A program made the translations under genes and the position numbers. A stretch of DNA of 64,000 nucleotides from positions 17,977,254-18,041,253 of the forward strand of contig JAQFVV010006197.1 in NCBI GenBank assembly GCA_028023455.1, written 5' to 3'. Positions 24,451 to 39,400 of the stretch are shown here, one piece after another (the first letter of the stretch is position 1; each line of letters opens with the position of its first letter). The DNA comes from Epiperipatus broadwayi (lineage: Eukaryota; Onychophora; Udeonychophora; Euonychophora; Peripatidae). The notes beneath the pieces were generated by a model that searched no databases, was not told the origin of the DNA, and was given only the letters and a program-made list of their open reading frames with translations.

Positions 24451-27400
24451 CGATGATGATGATAAAAACTTGTTTTTTTTTGGATACTGAAAAAATTATA
24501 AAATAGATCTAATTCTCTGACAAAGTATAAAAACAAAAGTATAAAAGCTAAAAAAGTCATAATAAAACACTTAATATCTGTAACAACACACTTAATATAC
24601 TGACTTAAAAAATTGATTGAATCATAAAATAAGATGCTTGTTAACCTGACACATTTAGTTTACATTTTTTAATGCCTAGACCAAGAGCATAGCTTATTTT
24701 ATATATTTGAAAATGAGATGAAAAATAAAAATGCTAGAATTTACAATAATTAAAAAAAAAACCTTGCTAACAAACAACATATAAAATAACAATTTCAAAA
24801 TTTGCATCAAAATTTTTGGATCATTAATAATTATAAAAGAAGTTTAGGGTTAAAAAAAAAGAAAAAATCTTTTTTGATTCCATAAGCAATAAACTGTTTA
24901 TAAAAGAAAGTTTAAGATAAATCAGTTGATGGTGAAACAATTAATTTCACAGAAATATAATTGTAGTATTTCAATTAAAAAAGTTCCCATTTACATGTGA
25001 CTATAACAATTTAAACTGACTAAACCAATTCACATAAATTGATTCTCAGAATTTCACATTGGTCTTCAACACAAAAAGTATTCTCTTACTTTGATTCCAA
25101 TATGAATATTTAGACAATAAGTGTCTATGATAACATTAACATGATCTGACATAAATTTGCAATATCATTTTCCAAATACTCCATAAGCTTAAGCAGTTGT
25201 AGAAGATAACATATTATTGAATTTATTCAATTCCAAATACTGTTTACATTTTTTTACTTTCATTGCATAAATGTAAACCACCAAATGATTTTAACACATA
25301 TATGAACTTATAATCTCTAATTCAGAAAGTTTTACAAATGCACACAAAACCTATGCTAAATTTAAAAGTATATGACTTTCAACTTACAGGAAATAATAAT
25401 TTTCTTATATGTTTAATAAGATAAATCCTAGATATGATATAGAATAAAATATCTTTATATAACAACAAAATAATATATGACAATAGCTGTAATATATTCA
25501 TAACATAAAAAAGCTCTTTTCGGCAATTTTTAATTTTTGCCCTTTTCAATATGTCTTGATTAACTACAAAAAACAGCCTATATTGCATACAGAGTGACAT
25601 CTACTGGCTCTATATAAAATTATAATTTTATATAGAGCCAGTAGATATCGCTATGTATGCAATATAGGCTATAATTTTATATAGAGCCAGTAGATGTCGC
25701 TATGTATGCAATATAGGCTATAATTTTATATAGAGCCAGTAGATGTCGCTATGTATGCAATATAGGCTGTTTTTTATAGTTAACCAAGACATATTGAAAA
25801 GGGCAAAAATTAAAAATTGCCGAAAAGAGCTTTTTTATGTTATGATTATATTACAGCTATTGTCATATATTATTTTGTTGTTATATAAAAATATTTTATT
25901 CTACATCATATCTAGGATTTATTTTAATTTTCAAAAGCAACATAAAGGATTTAGTTTCTTGTATTTTAGATGTTTAAAAAGCTAACTGATTTTGGTAGTG
26001 CATTTTTTCCGATAACCTTTTAATTGAAGATTAGGACAGCCTAATTTATTATTACTAGATTATTTGATTAGTTAAAATCCTTTATACTTGTTTAAAAAGT
26101 TTTAAGTCATCATTTACTTTGTTTCAAGATTATTGGATATTAAGTACTTTATTAAATAGAAAAGAGAATTTGTGAAAGAAACCATTAAGGCAATCAATTA
26201 AAAAAAATTATTACATGACTAAGAGTGTTAATTTTATAATGTAATACTTGGCCATATTATCCTTATTCCTTCAGACTTTAATTAAAATACATTGAAATTT
26301 AATGTAGAAAACATCATTTATCAAAAACTGACCTCAAATGAGATGTCATCCTGATTATTGCTATCAAAATGGAAAACACTTTTTAGATGATTTTTCATAT
26401 TACATGATAGTCTAGTTCTGTTATAATTTAAAGCCATGATCTACTTTGTTTTAAAGTATGAATTCATGCCATATAATCTTTAAATATAAAATCCCTTATG
26501 TTAAGTTTCTACAGTTTGAATATGGCTAAACTGAGAAACATTTTCAATTGTTAAAACTTAATTAAAAAACTATGCGTTGATATGATTTGCACAAAATTGA
26601 TAAAGTTTTCAGTTTCTTTATTTTTTTTTACTTAGAATATATATACACACACATACACAAAGCTGTAAATTTAGTAGTTAATGCTATTTTCTATAGTCTC
26701 ATATTTATTGAGTCATTCTTTAATGTTATCATAGCTTTGTATTTCTATGGTATTTTTACTTATATTCACTTATAATGCATTATTGGGGCTGGTCACCTTA
26801 GAGAATATGGTTTCATTATGCATAATTAATGAGATTTTACAGTGAAATGCAAAAACATCACAGGCATGTATATATAAAAATATATAATATTGACCATACT
26901 AATTTTAATTTCATCAAAAAAACATAGTGCAAATTATTATTAATATGTTAGTTATTTAATATTAGAAACAATAAAGTAAAAATAAATTACCTTAAACTGA
27001 GCCAGAGCACCTGTTCTTAAATCAGATTCAATATTTCCAGGATCAAGGTAAGCTATGCTCATCAAAAATCCCGGACCAAGAAATAACCACAAACGCCGGA
27101 AACTGAATTTGTACTATTACAAAAAGAAAAAAGAACAATTTATATATAATTTACAGATGTACAGTTTTAAATGCAAGTAATGTTGGTAATAGTCATATAA
27201 CAATTTCCACATTACATTTACTTCAAGAGGGGTTTTCCATTCTAGTGCCATCTAGAATAAACTTGAGTAATCAATGATCACCAGAAGAGTTTATAACGTT
27301 TGCTTTAATCAATAATGTTTGTGACTTAAAATTGGAAGGAATAGTTTCACTTTAGTGGTCAAGTCAAAAACTTGAAATTCAAATCAGTTTAAAGTTTTTT

Positions 27401-30400
27401 GAATCCAAGTCAATCTGCTTGAACAATTGTATAGATTTCAACACAATTCAGTAACTATATATTTTAGCACCTTCAGTTTTTCATTAATTGTAAGCATTTT
27501 ATTCTCATGGCTAGGAATACTAATAATAACAAAATCAAATATGCAGGTTAAACAATATATGAAAAAAGCAGGTCTCCATTTTCATGCCATCTAGTGTAAA
27601 CTATAGCAACCAATTCTTACCAATTGCATATAAAATCTTGCCTTATCGTATTAATTATGAGAATTTGATGATTTGTTATTATTATTATTATTATCATTAC
27701 ATTTATTCAAAACAAAAAATAATTACGCTCTTTTTTTTTCAAAGACCAAATTGCTTAATCCCTTTAAAAAAATTTAATCAAACCACAATTTGAAAGTTTT
27801 TGTTAAAGAAATAGGCTATGACAAAATAAGATACTGTATAGAATGCCTCAAACTTAAAGAGAATGTTTAAAATAAAAATACTATTTCAAATTTTCTAGAT
27901 ATTCTATAGATTAAAGATATTGTTTTAGACAAGTGAACTGACTAAACTGCAGCAAAAGGGATGATTTGCCACTTTTAAAAAAATTCTTTTCCTCATTTTA
28001 ATTCAAAATCAAAGCATACATTATGAGCTGCAGTTCTCTTTTTTAATTGAATATCTCTAAGGATGCTTACAATACAAACCTTTTCATTTAACTCTATTAA
28101 ACAGTGATATTTTCTCATTTTTATTGATATTATTCACTAATAAAAAGTCCACTTTATTGACTATTATATTTTTCCAAAAATGCTAGACATTTTTTAGAAT
28201 AACTGAGCATTGCATTACAATCCTACACAAAGTGTATAACATAAAAATATGAGATTGTTTTATATTTTTCCACAAAATGCTATGCCATCTGCTGAATACT
28301 AAAATAATCTTTATAACTTTAATCTCCTCACAAATTTGAAGACTTAGGCTAACTAATTAGACAATTTCATATAATACAAGCTTTAAATTTATCATGCTTT
28401 TTTTAACATATCAATGAGGTTAGTTGTAATCAGGTTGAAATTGTTTGGCTATAGTTGTATAACCACCTTGGTAATGGCTATTGAGGGTGATCACACATAT
28501 TGATATTATCCATTATGACAATTATTATCATGATTGTTCTAATTAATCTAAGCTAGTTGCTTTTATTTAAAGATAAGGCCCAAAGCATCACAAGAATATA
28601 TTTTATTATAATTTGTTGAGAATGCCATGGTCAAAAAAATAATTGATATTGTTGATGTTCAATACTTTAATTCAAATTTAATGATTGTTTAAAAATTATT
28701 CAAAATAGATCACAATATTCCTTTTCTCTTGATATAAAACAACTAAAGTTATATATATTCTAAATACTAAGATCTGATTCTGATTCTTGGGTTTTCGCAG
28801 GGTTGTTTTCACTGCTGATGTTATGATTGTTTTTTTCCGATGATGACTGAGTAAATTATATATATATGGAAATATTTAATGGGCGGAGTTATCTGTTTAC
28901 AATTATTTAGTTAAAAAGCTCTTTACTTAAGACAGGAGCCAATGAAGGTTAATTTTCACAAACTAAGAGTGAAAATAAAACTACTAGGAAATATATTAAT
29001 AATTTTTATTAGTCATTCATTAGACTGAAGATTATTTACTTAAACAATAATATTTCTGTATTGCAACTTTCACTATAGACTTTGATGCAAAGTAGGGACT
29101 AGTTTCTATCTGCTTTTAATATCTTGTGGAGGCATGTAATCATAAATATATGACCAAAGATATGAAAAAGATATATGTTCCCCAAGATACTCATTTCATG
29201 CTGAACCAACACTCATCAGTTGGCCCAGATCAAGTTCTCTTACACATATCTTTATCATTGTTCAGTATATATAGAAAGGCAATTACTACAGATTAATTGG
29301 TAACTGTCAAACTTACTGTTTTTAAAACTGCCAGGATTACATTCTTTGCCTAGGGGAGTTAAACTTGATTGGTTACTATCCTAAGTAAAGATTTTTCTAA
29401 TTAAATAATTATAAATGGATAACTCCACACACTCAATATTATCATAATCTAAACATCCATTAAAATTATTAAATTATGATATAAATGTATGTAATGATAA
29501 ATAATATTTTAATATTGAATAAATATAATGTCATGAAATTTCAATATATACATTGGAAAATGTATTGAAATTTACATTCTAAATCCCTTTATTTATTTTC
29601 ACACACACACATATATATATATATAATAAACGAGCAAACTTCAGCATAATATGCACATATAAGCTTTCAGCCCTATTGCAGTATATATGCTTTAGCTACT
29701 TCTAAAGATTCATAAAACTGCTTGTTTACCATATATTTTCTAGTTACAATTATTATATATATGATGCTAAGATTTAAGATAAACTAATAACTAAATAATA
29801 AATCTTAATAATACTTTATTGTTGATTATAGTATTAGCTTAATATGAATTAGAAATTACTACCAATTGGTTTCCCTAGTAAAGATAAACTCTTCAAATAT
29901 AAAAAATAACTAAAAAAACCCCAATAGCATCAACAAACACTTATAAATCTACTTACTTGCTAACAATTCAAATAACATCCCATTGAAGAAGATATTGTTA
30001 ATTAATAGCAAATGAAATTGGAGTTACTCATGTATATTGTAGTAATATTAATTGTATAAATGAATATTAAATTATAGCTAGCTTATAATATGACTGCCAT
30101 TATTAATAGCATTTTATCACAAATTTAATAAAATTAAACCCAATTTCATTTTATTATACTCTTAAGTACACATATATGTATGAATTATATTAATAAAAAA
30201 AATCTTAAAAATTATTCTGAAGTACTTACATCACTTGATGTAGGAACAATGATTTGATCTTCAAAATAATTAGAAGCTGATGAAGAAGCATTTTGTTTTT
30301 GTGATGAGTGATTCATTCCATCTAAATTTCTAGAATCTAATAATATATATAGAAATGAGGAAATTATAACCACATAAGCAGAAAGAGCTATTATAGGTTA

Positions 30401-33400
30401 ATGAGAAAATTTGTTTAAGACTCAGGGATTGCCAATTAATAGTAATTGATAGTTTCTTGGCAATAATAAAAGCTAAAAGTTATCTCTGTTTACATGGATA
30501 TAATCTAATTTATATTCTTTATTATAATAATATAAGCAAATATTTAATTCAACATATATATATATAAATCACATCCCACAATCATTTATAATTTAATGTA
30601 TATATATTATTAAAATAAAAAAAATATTTAAGACATTCAAATTAATAAATGAAAAAAATATCAACTAGTTGGAGTAAAAGTTATCTTTATGCATCATAAA
30701 ATTCACAAAACTTTTATATTAATGTTTATCAAAAAATTTTATGTACGCTTTTTAAAACTATGTCATAATTTAACTATTGTAATTCTTTGTGACATAGTCT
30801 AAAGAGTGTTGTGTAGGTGATGCCTTTATAATTTCATTTGGTTATCTTTTGATTAGTATTGGAAATAATGATCAAGCATGACTCTATTTTTTGTAATATA
30901 AAAAGAATATAAATGAATTATATAATATTTTTTAACATATAAAAAATTGTTTTAAACTAGAAACCTGTTTTGTTAGAAGTGACTGGGAACATTAATATCA
31001 TTATTAAAATAAGGACTAACTACTTTGAGCATTTGCTTTAATAATTTCCGTGCACTCTCCAGTGAGTATTGACTTTAAAAGCTTAAGTGTACACATATGC
31101 TTAGAGTTTATTTTCTATATGTTCCAGTCTTGTTCACTATGCTTAAATCAAGGTTCCAATCTTGAGATATAAGTTATCAATATGAATTGTATAAGCATAG
31201 TCAGCAAGACTGATTTAGATGGAAAATAGAGCATAAGTGTACACTTATGTTCTTAAAGTCGATCCTCATGGGTGAATACACAGAGATGATTAAAGCACAT
31301 GCTCAGAGAAGTTGGTCATTATTTATAATATTACATACATATGTGCCATATATAAATAACAATATTTATTACTATTATCATTATTATAAAATAATATTTT
31401 GTTGCTCAGGAGTTCTTATGAATTGGAAAACAGTACCATCAAGTGGTGGTGTGCAGTATATGTACTATTATCTTTTTTTTAAAGTTTTAATATTCTTTTT
31501 TTTAATATAAAGCAAAGAATAAATCATTTTAATAATTTATTTAAAATAAATAACATTTTTATTAAATAGTGAAAGCTAAAGTGCGTTTTTTTTTGTTGCT
31601 TTCATTAAAAAATACTTATTATTGCTAAAATAAGTGCAATTTAATAAGTTTTAAATAAAAGAAATAACAACAAAAAGCATTCATTCAATACTTAATAATA
31701 AAAAAAGTGCATCTAAAACTGTTATCATTTCAGCATATTTTAAAATGCTTCCTATTATTATTAATATAACTATTATTTAAGAATATATTGTTGAACTATA
31801 AATAATTGGAGCATTTTGAAATAGATTTAATACTGTCAAAGGTATATTATGTATGCATCTATGTGTATATGCAAATTTAATTCATATTTTTCAAACATTT
31901 CTTATTTTAACAGCAATCTTTGTAAAAAAATAAAAAAAAGCACAAATAATTTTTATGAGAATTTATTTTTTTCATTGTTAATAATGTAAGGTGCATTATA
32001 TTTCTTTTTCGATTTTTTTGTTATAAAATAAAATTTATTAATAGCAAATTATATACAAGTATTAGCATATATGCAGGAGGAAAAAAGAATTTACATGACA
32101 TATGATACATAGAATCATGATGACGACTGTTTAAGGAAAGATGAAAATGATTCAGTTTTATGTAGATGAATGTATAATTTACATGCTTTATACCCTTCTA
32201 AAGTAATGTACAACTAAGAAAAATATTGTTCTGCCGAATTTTGCTCATAGTATTTCTAGTAAATATTTTAGAACATACAAATATGTGTTACACCAGTTTT
32301 CATTATTTTAATAATATTGTATTTTTTTTTTCATGTGTCATAGCGTCGGCTGGGATGCAAACCCACAACCGTCTGCAACCAACTACTTGCTTGCATGGTG
32401 GCTGCGATACCTCCCGGCTAACAATGCAAGACTTATGACTTAATATTGTATTTTTTGTTGTCAAAAATTACAGAGCAGCGAGAAAGTCACATGGTTCTAA
32501 GCATATGAATAATTACTATGGCATTATAAGGATCTCAAGCAATTGTTTAAAATTAATTATTTGTTATGAAATACAAAGTATTATAAAATAGAAATTCATA
32601 TAACACTACAATACTAGCCAAAACAACAACATTTTACTATAATGTTATATGAATTTCTATTTTATTTTTTAATTGCTAGTACAGCATTAAGCAGTATTTA
32701 ATTTATAAAGTATTATACGGATGAGAAGTATGGACAGGTTTGAAATCATTATTATTTCTCTAACTTAATAGATCAGGAATAGTATAAAATAAGATATATG
32801 TACCAAATTTGGTGCATCATGAATGTTCTGGACATTTATACAGAAAAGATAGTAATGTTTTAGTCAAAAAAACAGTAGTACTCGGTGGGGGGGGGGATAC
32901 AGCAAAAATTCAAATTCACTGAGTCAAACTAAAAAAAAAAAAAACAACATCGGTGTCCATTCTGTAAGTAGACATTTTTTAAACTTGGGCAATTTTGAGG
33001 GCCAATTGAAAATAATCATTTTAACTTTAATTTTTAACTGTTCTTCTGTGTAAGTCTGGGAGTTTTGTTTTTTATGAAAATTATTTTTCATCAATGAAAC
33101 TAATAAAAAAAAATCAAGATCACTTCTGAATGATTCAAATTTGAAGAATGTTTTGCTCAATTCTAAATATTAATAGTCTGGTAAAAACAAAATAGACCAA
33201 AAAATTTCTTTAACGCAATATTCAATCTTTTTTTTAAATAGTACATTATCATACTGTGAAAAAAATGCTATTATTTATCTATGGCATACTGTATTTATAT
33301 AAAAATTGAATAATAGTGCAAACATTGTATGGTACTGGTAAAGTGTAGATTAAAAAATTGTTCATATTATTGTAAAACATTAGTCATTCTTCTATAGACT

Positions 33401-36400
33401 TAAAATCCCTTAAAGCTCAAATATATTTACTAAGTTTATTGTAATATGAATTTAACCAAGCATGAGATGTTGTTCTATATTATAAGTTATCTTAATCCTA
33501 AATAGAGAAATAAACCAACTATTTTAAAGTAGCACAATAAAAGTACTTCATATAAGTAAGATTATCTTGATTGCTAATTTATAATTTGTTTTATTCTGTA
33601 TATATAATTTAAATTTCTAAAAAAAATTAATTTGACAACATAAAAAGTTCATTTATTTTAAAAATGAATCTTGATACTAAAAAATCGTTAATATCATGTG
33701 CATTTTAAAGTTGTATGCTTAGTTATTAAGACTGCATATTTTTTGATTTTAAAATATTAGTTTGGAAAGTGGTAAAAATAAACAACTTATATTAGTAATT
33801 TTAAGTTAGATTATTTTCATCAGTAACATTGAATACATTCAACTGCTTATAATAGCACAGTTTAATACATAGCATGTTTTGAGAGTATTATTTTACTTTC
33901 TTTTTCAGGTGTTGTTGGCCTGACCAGTGCCAAAATTAGAGAGCAAATTAAACCTGGAACTTTTAAATTCATGAATGTGGTTTTAAACAACTAAATTATT
34001 CTGCCAAAGGTAATGGCCAGTAGAAATTTCATATACTTATCTATGAGGATCCTCCCTATTTATCCATTTTCCCCTAAAAGCAAGGAAAAACAATGGTTTC
34101 CTGACATTATATATTGTCATACTAGGTTGGCTTGTGAGGTTATTTTCTATTATCATGTAAACAGCATCTTTGAATTTTCTTTATACTTTTTCATCTCTAT
34201 CCAATACTTTTGTATTTTCACAAATTGAATATATGTTCATTGGCACATACGTGATCTGCTATTTTTCTATTATCCATTTTCTCTTTTCAAATCATCAGTT
34301 TGTATTATTTTAATTCCTCTTCAATAGTTGTGACTAGTTTCATCAATATAAATTCTTCTAAATTCTGATGGTATTTCATAAATATAGTTTTTGTTTATCA
34401 GTATTTCAAGTTTAAAATTCCCCATAGTATGATATGGCTTTGGAAAAGTGTTCTGATATTATATGGATTTCAGATTTTCTTTAATATGTTTGCAATTTTT
34501 GGTATGTAAGAATACACTATAGTATAACTTTTTTTTTTGATGTTTCTTTTTGTTATCTCTTTAAAGTTTTCTTAATGACATCTGAAAGATAACCATTCTT
34601 AGTGTTACTTGTTTTATGTACATCTTTTCTTTCTATGTAAATATTTTCTTTTTCCAAATAACTAGTTTCTGAACAAACTTTTTTTGCTTTATTCCATAAT
34701 AATGGCAAAACTCTATGTTTGTGTTTCTGGAGTTATTAGATATGTATGCTAAGTATTTTCATCTGTGTGGGGTTTTCTGTAAAATTGTAGTTTTGATTTT
34801 GACATGAGAGAATCTTGTCACAAGAACATCTAAGAATGCCACACGATCACCATCTCTTATGTTTGCACATAACTGTTATTAAACAGGCAAAACTCTCCAT
34901 ACAGTAGTGCCACCCTGTGCAACCAGAGTAATCAATGGATGCCAGAAGGTTTGTGCATAAAATACCATCTAGTGCCTACTCATCCAATATCCCCAGCCTA
35001 GTTTCTGGCTTGTGCCTTTGACAGTGACTATATAAGCTATTGAGCTTAGATTGAAAATATTATTGTGCTTTCAATTTCATTTCTCATTGTTTTGTAGTTA
35101 AGTAGAGATAAAAGGTGGTTGCTGGAGGGTTGCATTAGATCCTAAGATATAGGTGCAGTGCTCTCATAACCAAGGCTCCTCACTGACAAAGGCCACAAGC
35201 CAGAAACTAGTCTAGGGACATTGGATGAGTAGGCATTAGATGGGATTTTATGCACATTACTCTGGTTGGCACATGGTGGCACTACTGTATGGAGAGTTTT
35301 TTCGATCTAAGAATGCCATTTTTGTTCATGTCCTTATTCTATTGTGAATTTCATTGAGAAGAATATGTTATAGATGTGTGGCCAGAATGTTTGTAATAGC
35401 TTTTCACCATATGGACATACAATGTATGCATCATCAACATAATGAAATCTTACTTTAGGTGGATATGGAGTAAGTATTTATTTTATGTACTACCATGTAA
35501 ATGTTGTTAATCAGGGGTGCCAGTGATAAGCCCATAACTATCATTGATTTTGTTGAAGAATTCTATATTGTATTGAACATATGTTACTGTTATAGCAAAA
35601 TATTACTATAAAACATTGTGCATAACAATAACATACTTTCAATACAAACACTCCATATCCACCTAAAGTTTGGATTTTCTATTCAATGACATATTTATTA
35701 TACAGCCACATGATAAAGCACTATTATAAGTATTCTGGACACAACATCAACAATTTATCACCTTCAATTAAATTCACAATAGAATCACAAAAACCAACAG
35801 TATACTCCTTACAGGAAAATATTTAGCATATATATCCAATCACAGCAGAAACACAAACATGGAGTTATATTATCACTACGGCATAGCACAAAAAGTTTGT
35901 TCAGAAATCAATGCTTTGGAAAATGAAAAGATCTGCATAAAACCAAATAACATAAAGAATGGTTATTTATTAGCCATCATTAAGAAAACTTTAAGCAGCT
36001 AACAACAAAAAAAGTTATTTATACTGTAGTGTATCTGTATATACTAAAAATAGCAACAAACTAAAGAAAAACTGCATTCAGTATAATATCAGAACAGCTT
36101 TTCAAAGCCATATTATACTACAAGGAATCCTAAACTTGAAATGCTGGAAAGCAAAAACTGCATCTATGAAATATGCTGTGAATGTAGAAGGATGTATATT
36201 GGTGAGACCATTTGATTTATTGAAAAGAGATTGGGCACAAATTGATGATTAGAAAAAAGAAAACAGGCATAACAGAAATACAGACCATATATGTACCAAT
36301 GTACATTTATATGATTTGGAATTAAATAGAAAATAAAAATTACAAAGTAGAAAATTCAAAGAAGCTGCTTACACGCCAATGATAAATAACCTCACAAGTC

Positions 36401-39400
36401 AACTTAGTGTAACACTATATAATGTTTGGAATTTACTAACACACCTTATATTTAGAAAACAAATGGAAAAATCAGGAGGATCACTCTCCAGCCTAATTGG
36501 TTAGAGTCACATCTTAAATTAAAAAACTATGAATCTAAAGGTTCGGGTTCATTGCGATACTAATACTGTCACTAGTCAGGACATCAACATTTGAAGAAAG
36601 ATAGGAGAATAACAACTCAAAACATTGTTTTATATATTAACCTGTATTTTATTACTAACAGATGAATGTATTTAGAAAGTTTATGTTGAAATTTTTAAAG
36701 ATATTTAACATTGGGTATTACATGATGGACATAGTCCAATATATAATTACTACTAAAATGCCATCAACACAAACTTCTGACTAATAACTTATAAAGAAAA
36801 GAAAGGATGTAAACAATGAATATAAAGAATCAAAATTAAATAACCATAAATTTTCAAAAAGTGAAAATGATTTTTCATACTTATAAAATGTTATTTATTT
36901 TTTATAGGTATATTTATAGGTTTAATTAAAATTTAATCCAATAATCAGATGTTGATTTAAAAACAGCATATTACTGATAATTATCAGATTAAAGAAAAGC
37001 AAGAACAAAGAAAGACAATAAGAAGAAAGAAACTGGAGCTAAGAGTAATATAAAAGTTATATTCTTATGCAATAATATAACTATGAATACAGGAGAAGAA
37101 AAGATATTAACCAAAAATCAGAGTATCCCTAAGCAGCATTATGCAGATAAAAAAGGGGACCATATCAATACATTGAAAGCTTTCAGATATAGCAGTTATC
37201 TTTTGCTATAGTGAAGCTAGTTTATGAATGGTTTCTAATGATGTTAATGTTATAGTACATGTGTTTATAATTGGGTGCATATGAACTTTCATATTTTGAA
37301 ATAAAGCAAATAAAAATTGCTTAATATAAACAAGACTCTAGCCTATTCAGATTTGGGGTTGGTGAAGTTTAAAGATGTAACATAATAGATAAAAAGTTTT
37401 CTTTGAAACTGGTCCTGAGAATTATTATATATAACATCTTTTATATTCACAATGAGTTAATAAATTGCATTTAAATGCTCTCATTCAATAGTTGTAAGTT
37501 ATATTTCTATAATATATTAATTACATATATATATATTAGAAGTCACATATTTTTCTTAATATCAACACACACAAACATATACAAATACACTTTGAGCAAT
37601 ATCACTGGGGGCGGGGGGGGGGGTGTTGTTTAATTCAATTTTCCAGGCCATAGCTTTTCTTCTTTTTATCTTTTTCATTAAAAAATGTGGTCTTTTTCTA
37701 GGTCTTTTAAATTATTTAGAATCCAGTTTAAAATTTTAAATGGCCATCTTTTCTAATGAAAAGTTCAGAACAAATCTAATCCAGTTTTTAAATTCTTTCA
37801 TTGATGTGTAGCATCTAGTGTATATACATAATATTAAGTTATTTGTACCAAAAGACCTTCAATTGAGCTTAATTCTATGGTTAATTTCATATATACATAT
37901 AAAAAAATAAAATTATGACCATAGTTTTCATACAGTGTAAAAAATTAATACACACTTTGGAATAGTGTTTTATTTTTTCATGTTTTCCTGATCTTAGAAT
38001 TTATAATTAAATTGAAGAAATAGAGGACAAAAAAAATATCACCTGCAAATTATATAAATAAAAAAAAAGAACATAATTTGAAGGTCGAAAATTGCATCAT
38101 TTTATTATATAATTTTTTTAAAAAAGTATTTTTTGCTATGGGCATATTAACTAGACAACATCAAGGAAAATAAATATTAATATTTCAAGTAAATTACAAT
38201 CAAGTGGTTGATCAGGCATAGCAATAAAGCAAGTCATATATAGTGTGTCATTGTTTTATAAAAAGCTTGTATTGACAAAAATGCAATATAGAGAGCATAC
38301 CAATAGCCCAAAAAATGTTTGGTAGATTGCAGTTTATGGATAATAAAAGAATAGCCAAAATAGTATTTAATTGCATTATGAGTAAAGGGCAGGTGACAAG
38401 ATGGGTGAGAAAGGTAATGCAGTATGCAAAAGATTTGGATAAAGAATTTATATCAGTATATTTGTACAAAAGATGGGATGATTGTGTTAAGAGGATTGTT
38501 GAGTGTTATAGTGGTAAGGAATGGAATAAAAGAATAGATTTACTAATAAAGAATAGGGAGTTAGAGAGATAGAGAACTAATATGGAGAGTAAAAAGAGTT
38601 TAAATATATATAGAAATAAACAGAATATTAGGTGTGAGTTAATATATAATAATAATAAGGAAAGTAGTTTATTGTTTAAGGCTAGCACAGGATCTTTAAC
38701 AACAAGAGAATACACATGTAAATGGAAAAATATGGGTGATTTAGTCTGTAAATTATGTAAGGAAGAAATAGAAAATATTAGGCATCTGTTAATTGAATGT
38801 TAATGTTTGAAAACAGAAAGAGCACATATAATGAAGTTATAGAAGAATAAATATGAAAAAAGTGATTATACAGAAAGTGGATTATTGGTTTTTATGCTGA
38901 GTTTGGGAAAAGATAAGGGGGATTTAGATATAAAGGCTGTAGAGTTGACAAAGATTATGTTGTGGAAATGGGATGGAGTAGAATATGGGAAAACTTAGAC
39001 TGGGGAATGTAAAATTAAGTAGCTAATAGGTTTCTCTGGGCATAATTGTTGAGAGATTCTTGACTTTGTTTAAGAAGAAGCTACAGTACATCATCATATC
39101 TTATTAATAAGTGAGGTAAGAGAAAATATTTACAATCTCTATTTGGAATATTCTTATCCCCAGACCAATTGTTTTAGAACTTATGGTTCATCTCAGTGAG
39201 GTGCTAGAACCTTCAGACACTAGATTTAAAATATCAACTCAAAACCCAGCACTTATTTAATACTTAACTATTGAGAAGAAACTCTGAAATTTTCAGACAT
39301 TAAAAAGTCTTTAACTTCAGCTACCTACCTCAAATAACTCTATGGGACTTAAATAGCTGAAGTTAAAGACTTTTTTATGTCTGAAAATTTCAGAGTTTTT

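Noticed and set aside
24315-24560. His-rich open reading frame of 81 codons
   Set aside because: It is a read-through of the GAT/AAT microsatellite on the minus strand; no coding evidence.
25379-25985. Two opposite ORFs sharing [11 protein letters not shown]
   Set aside because: They are the two arms of one inverted repeat read outward, not genes.
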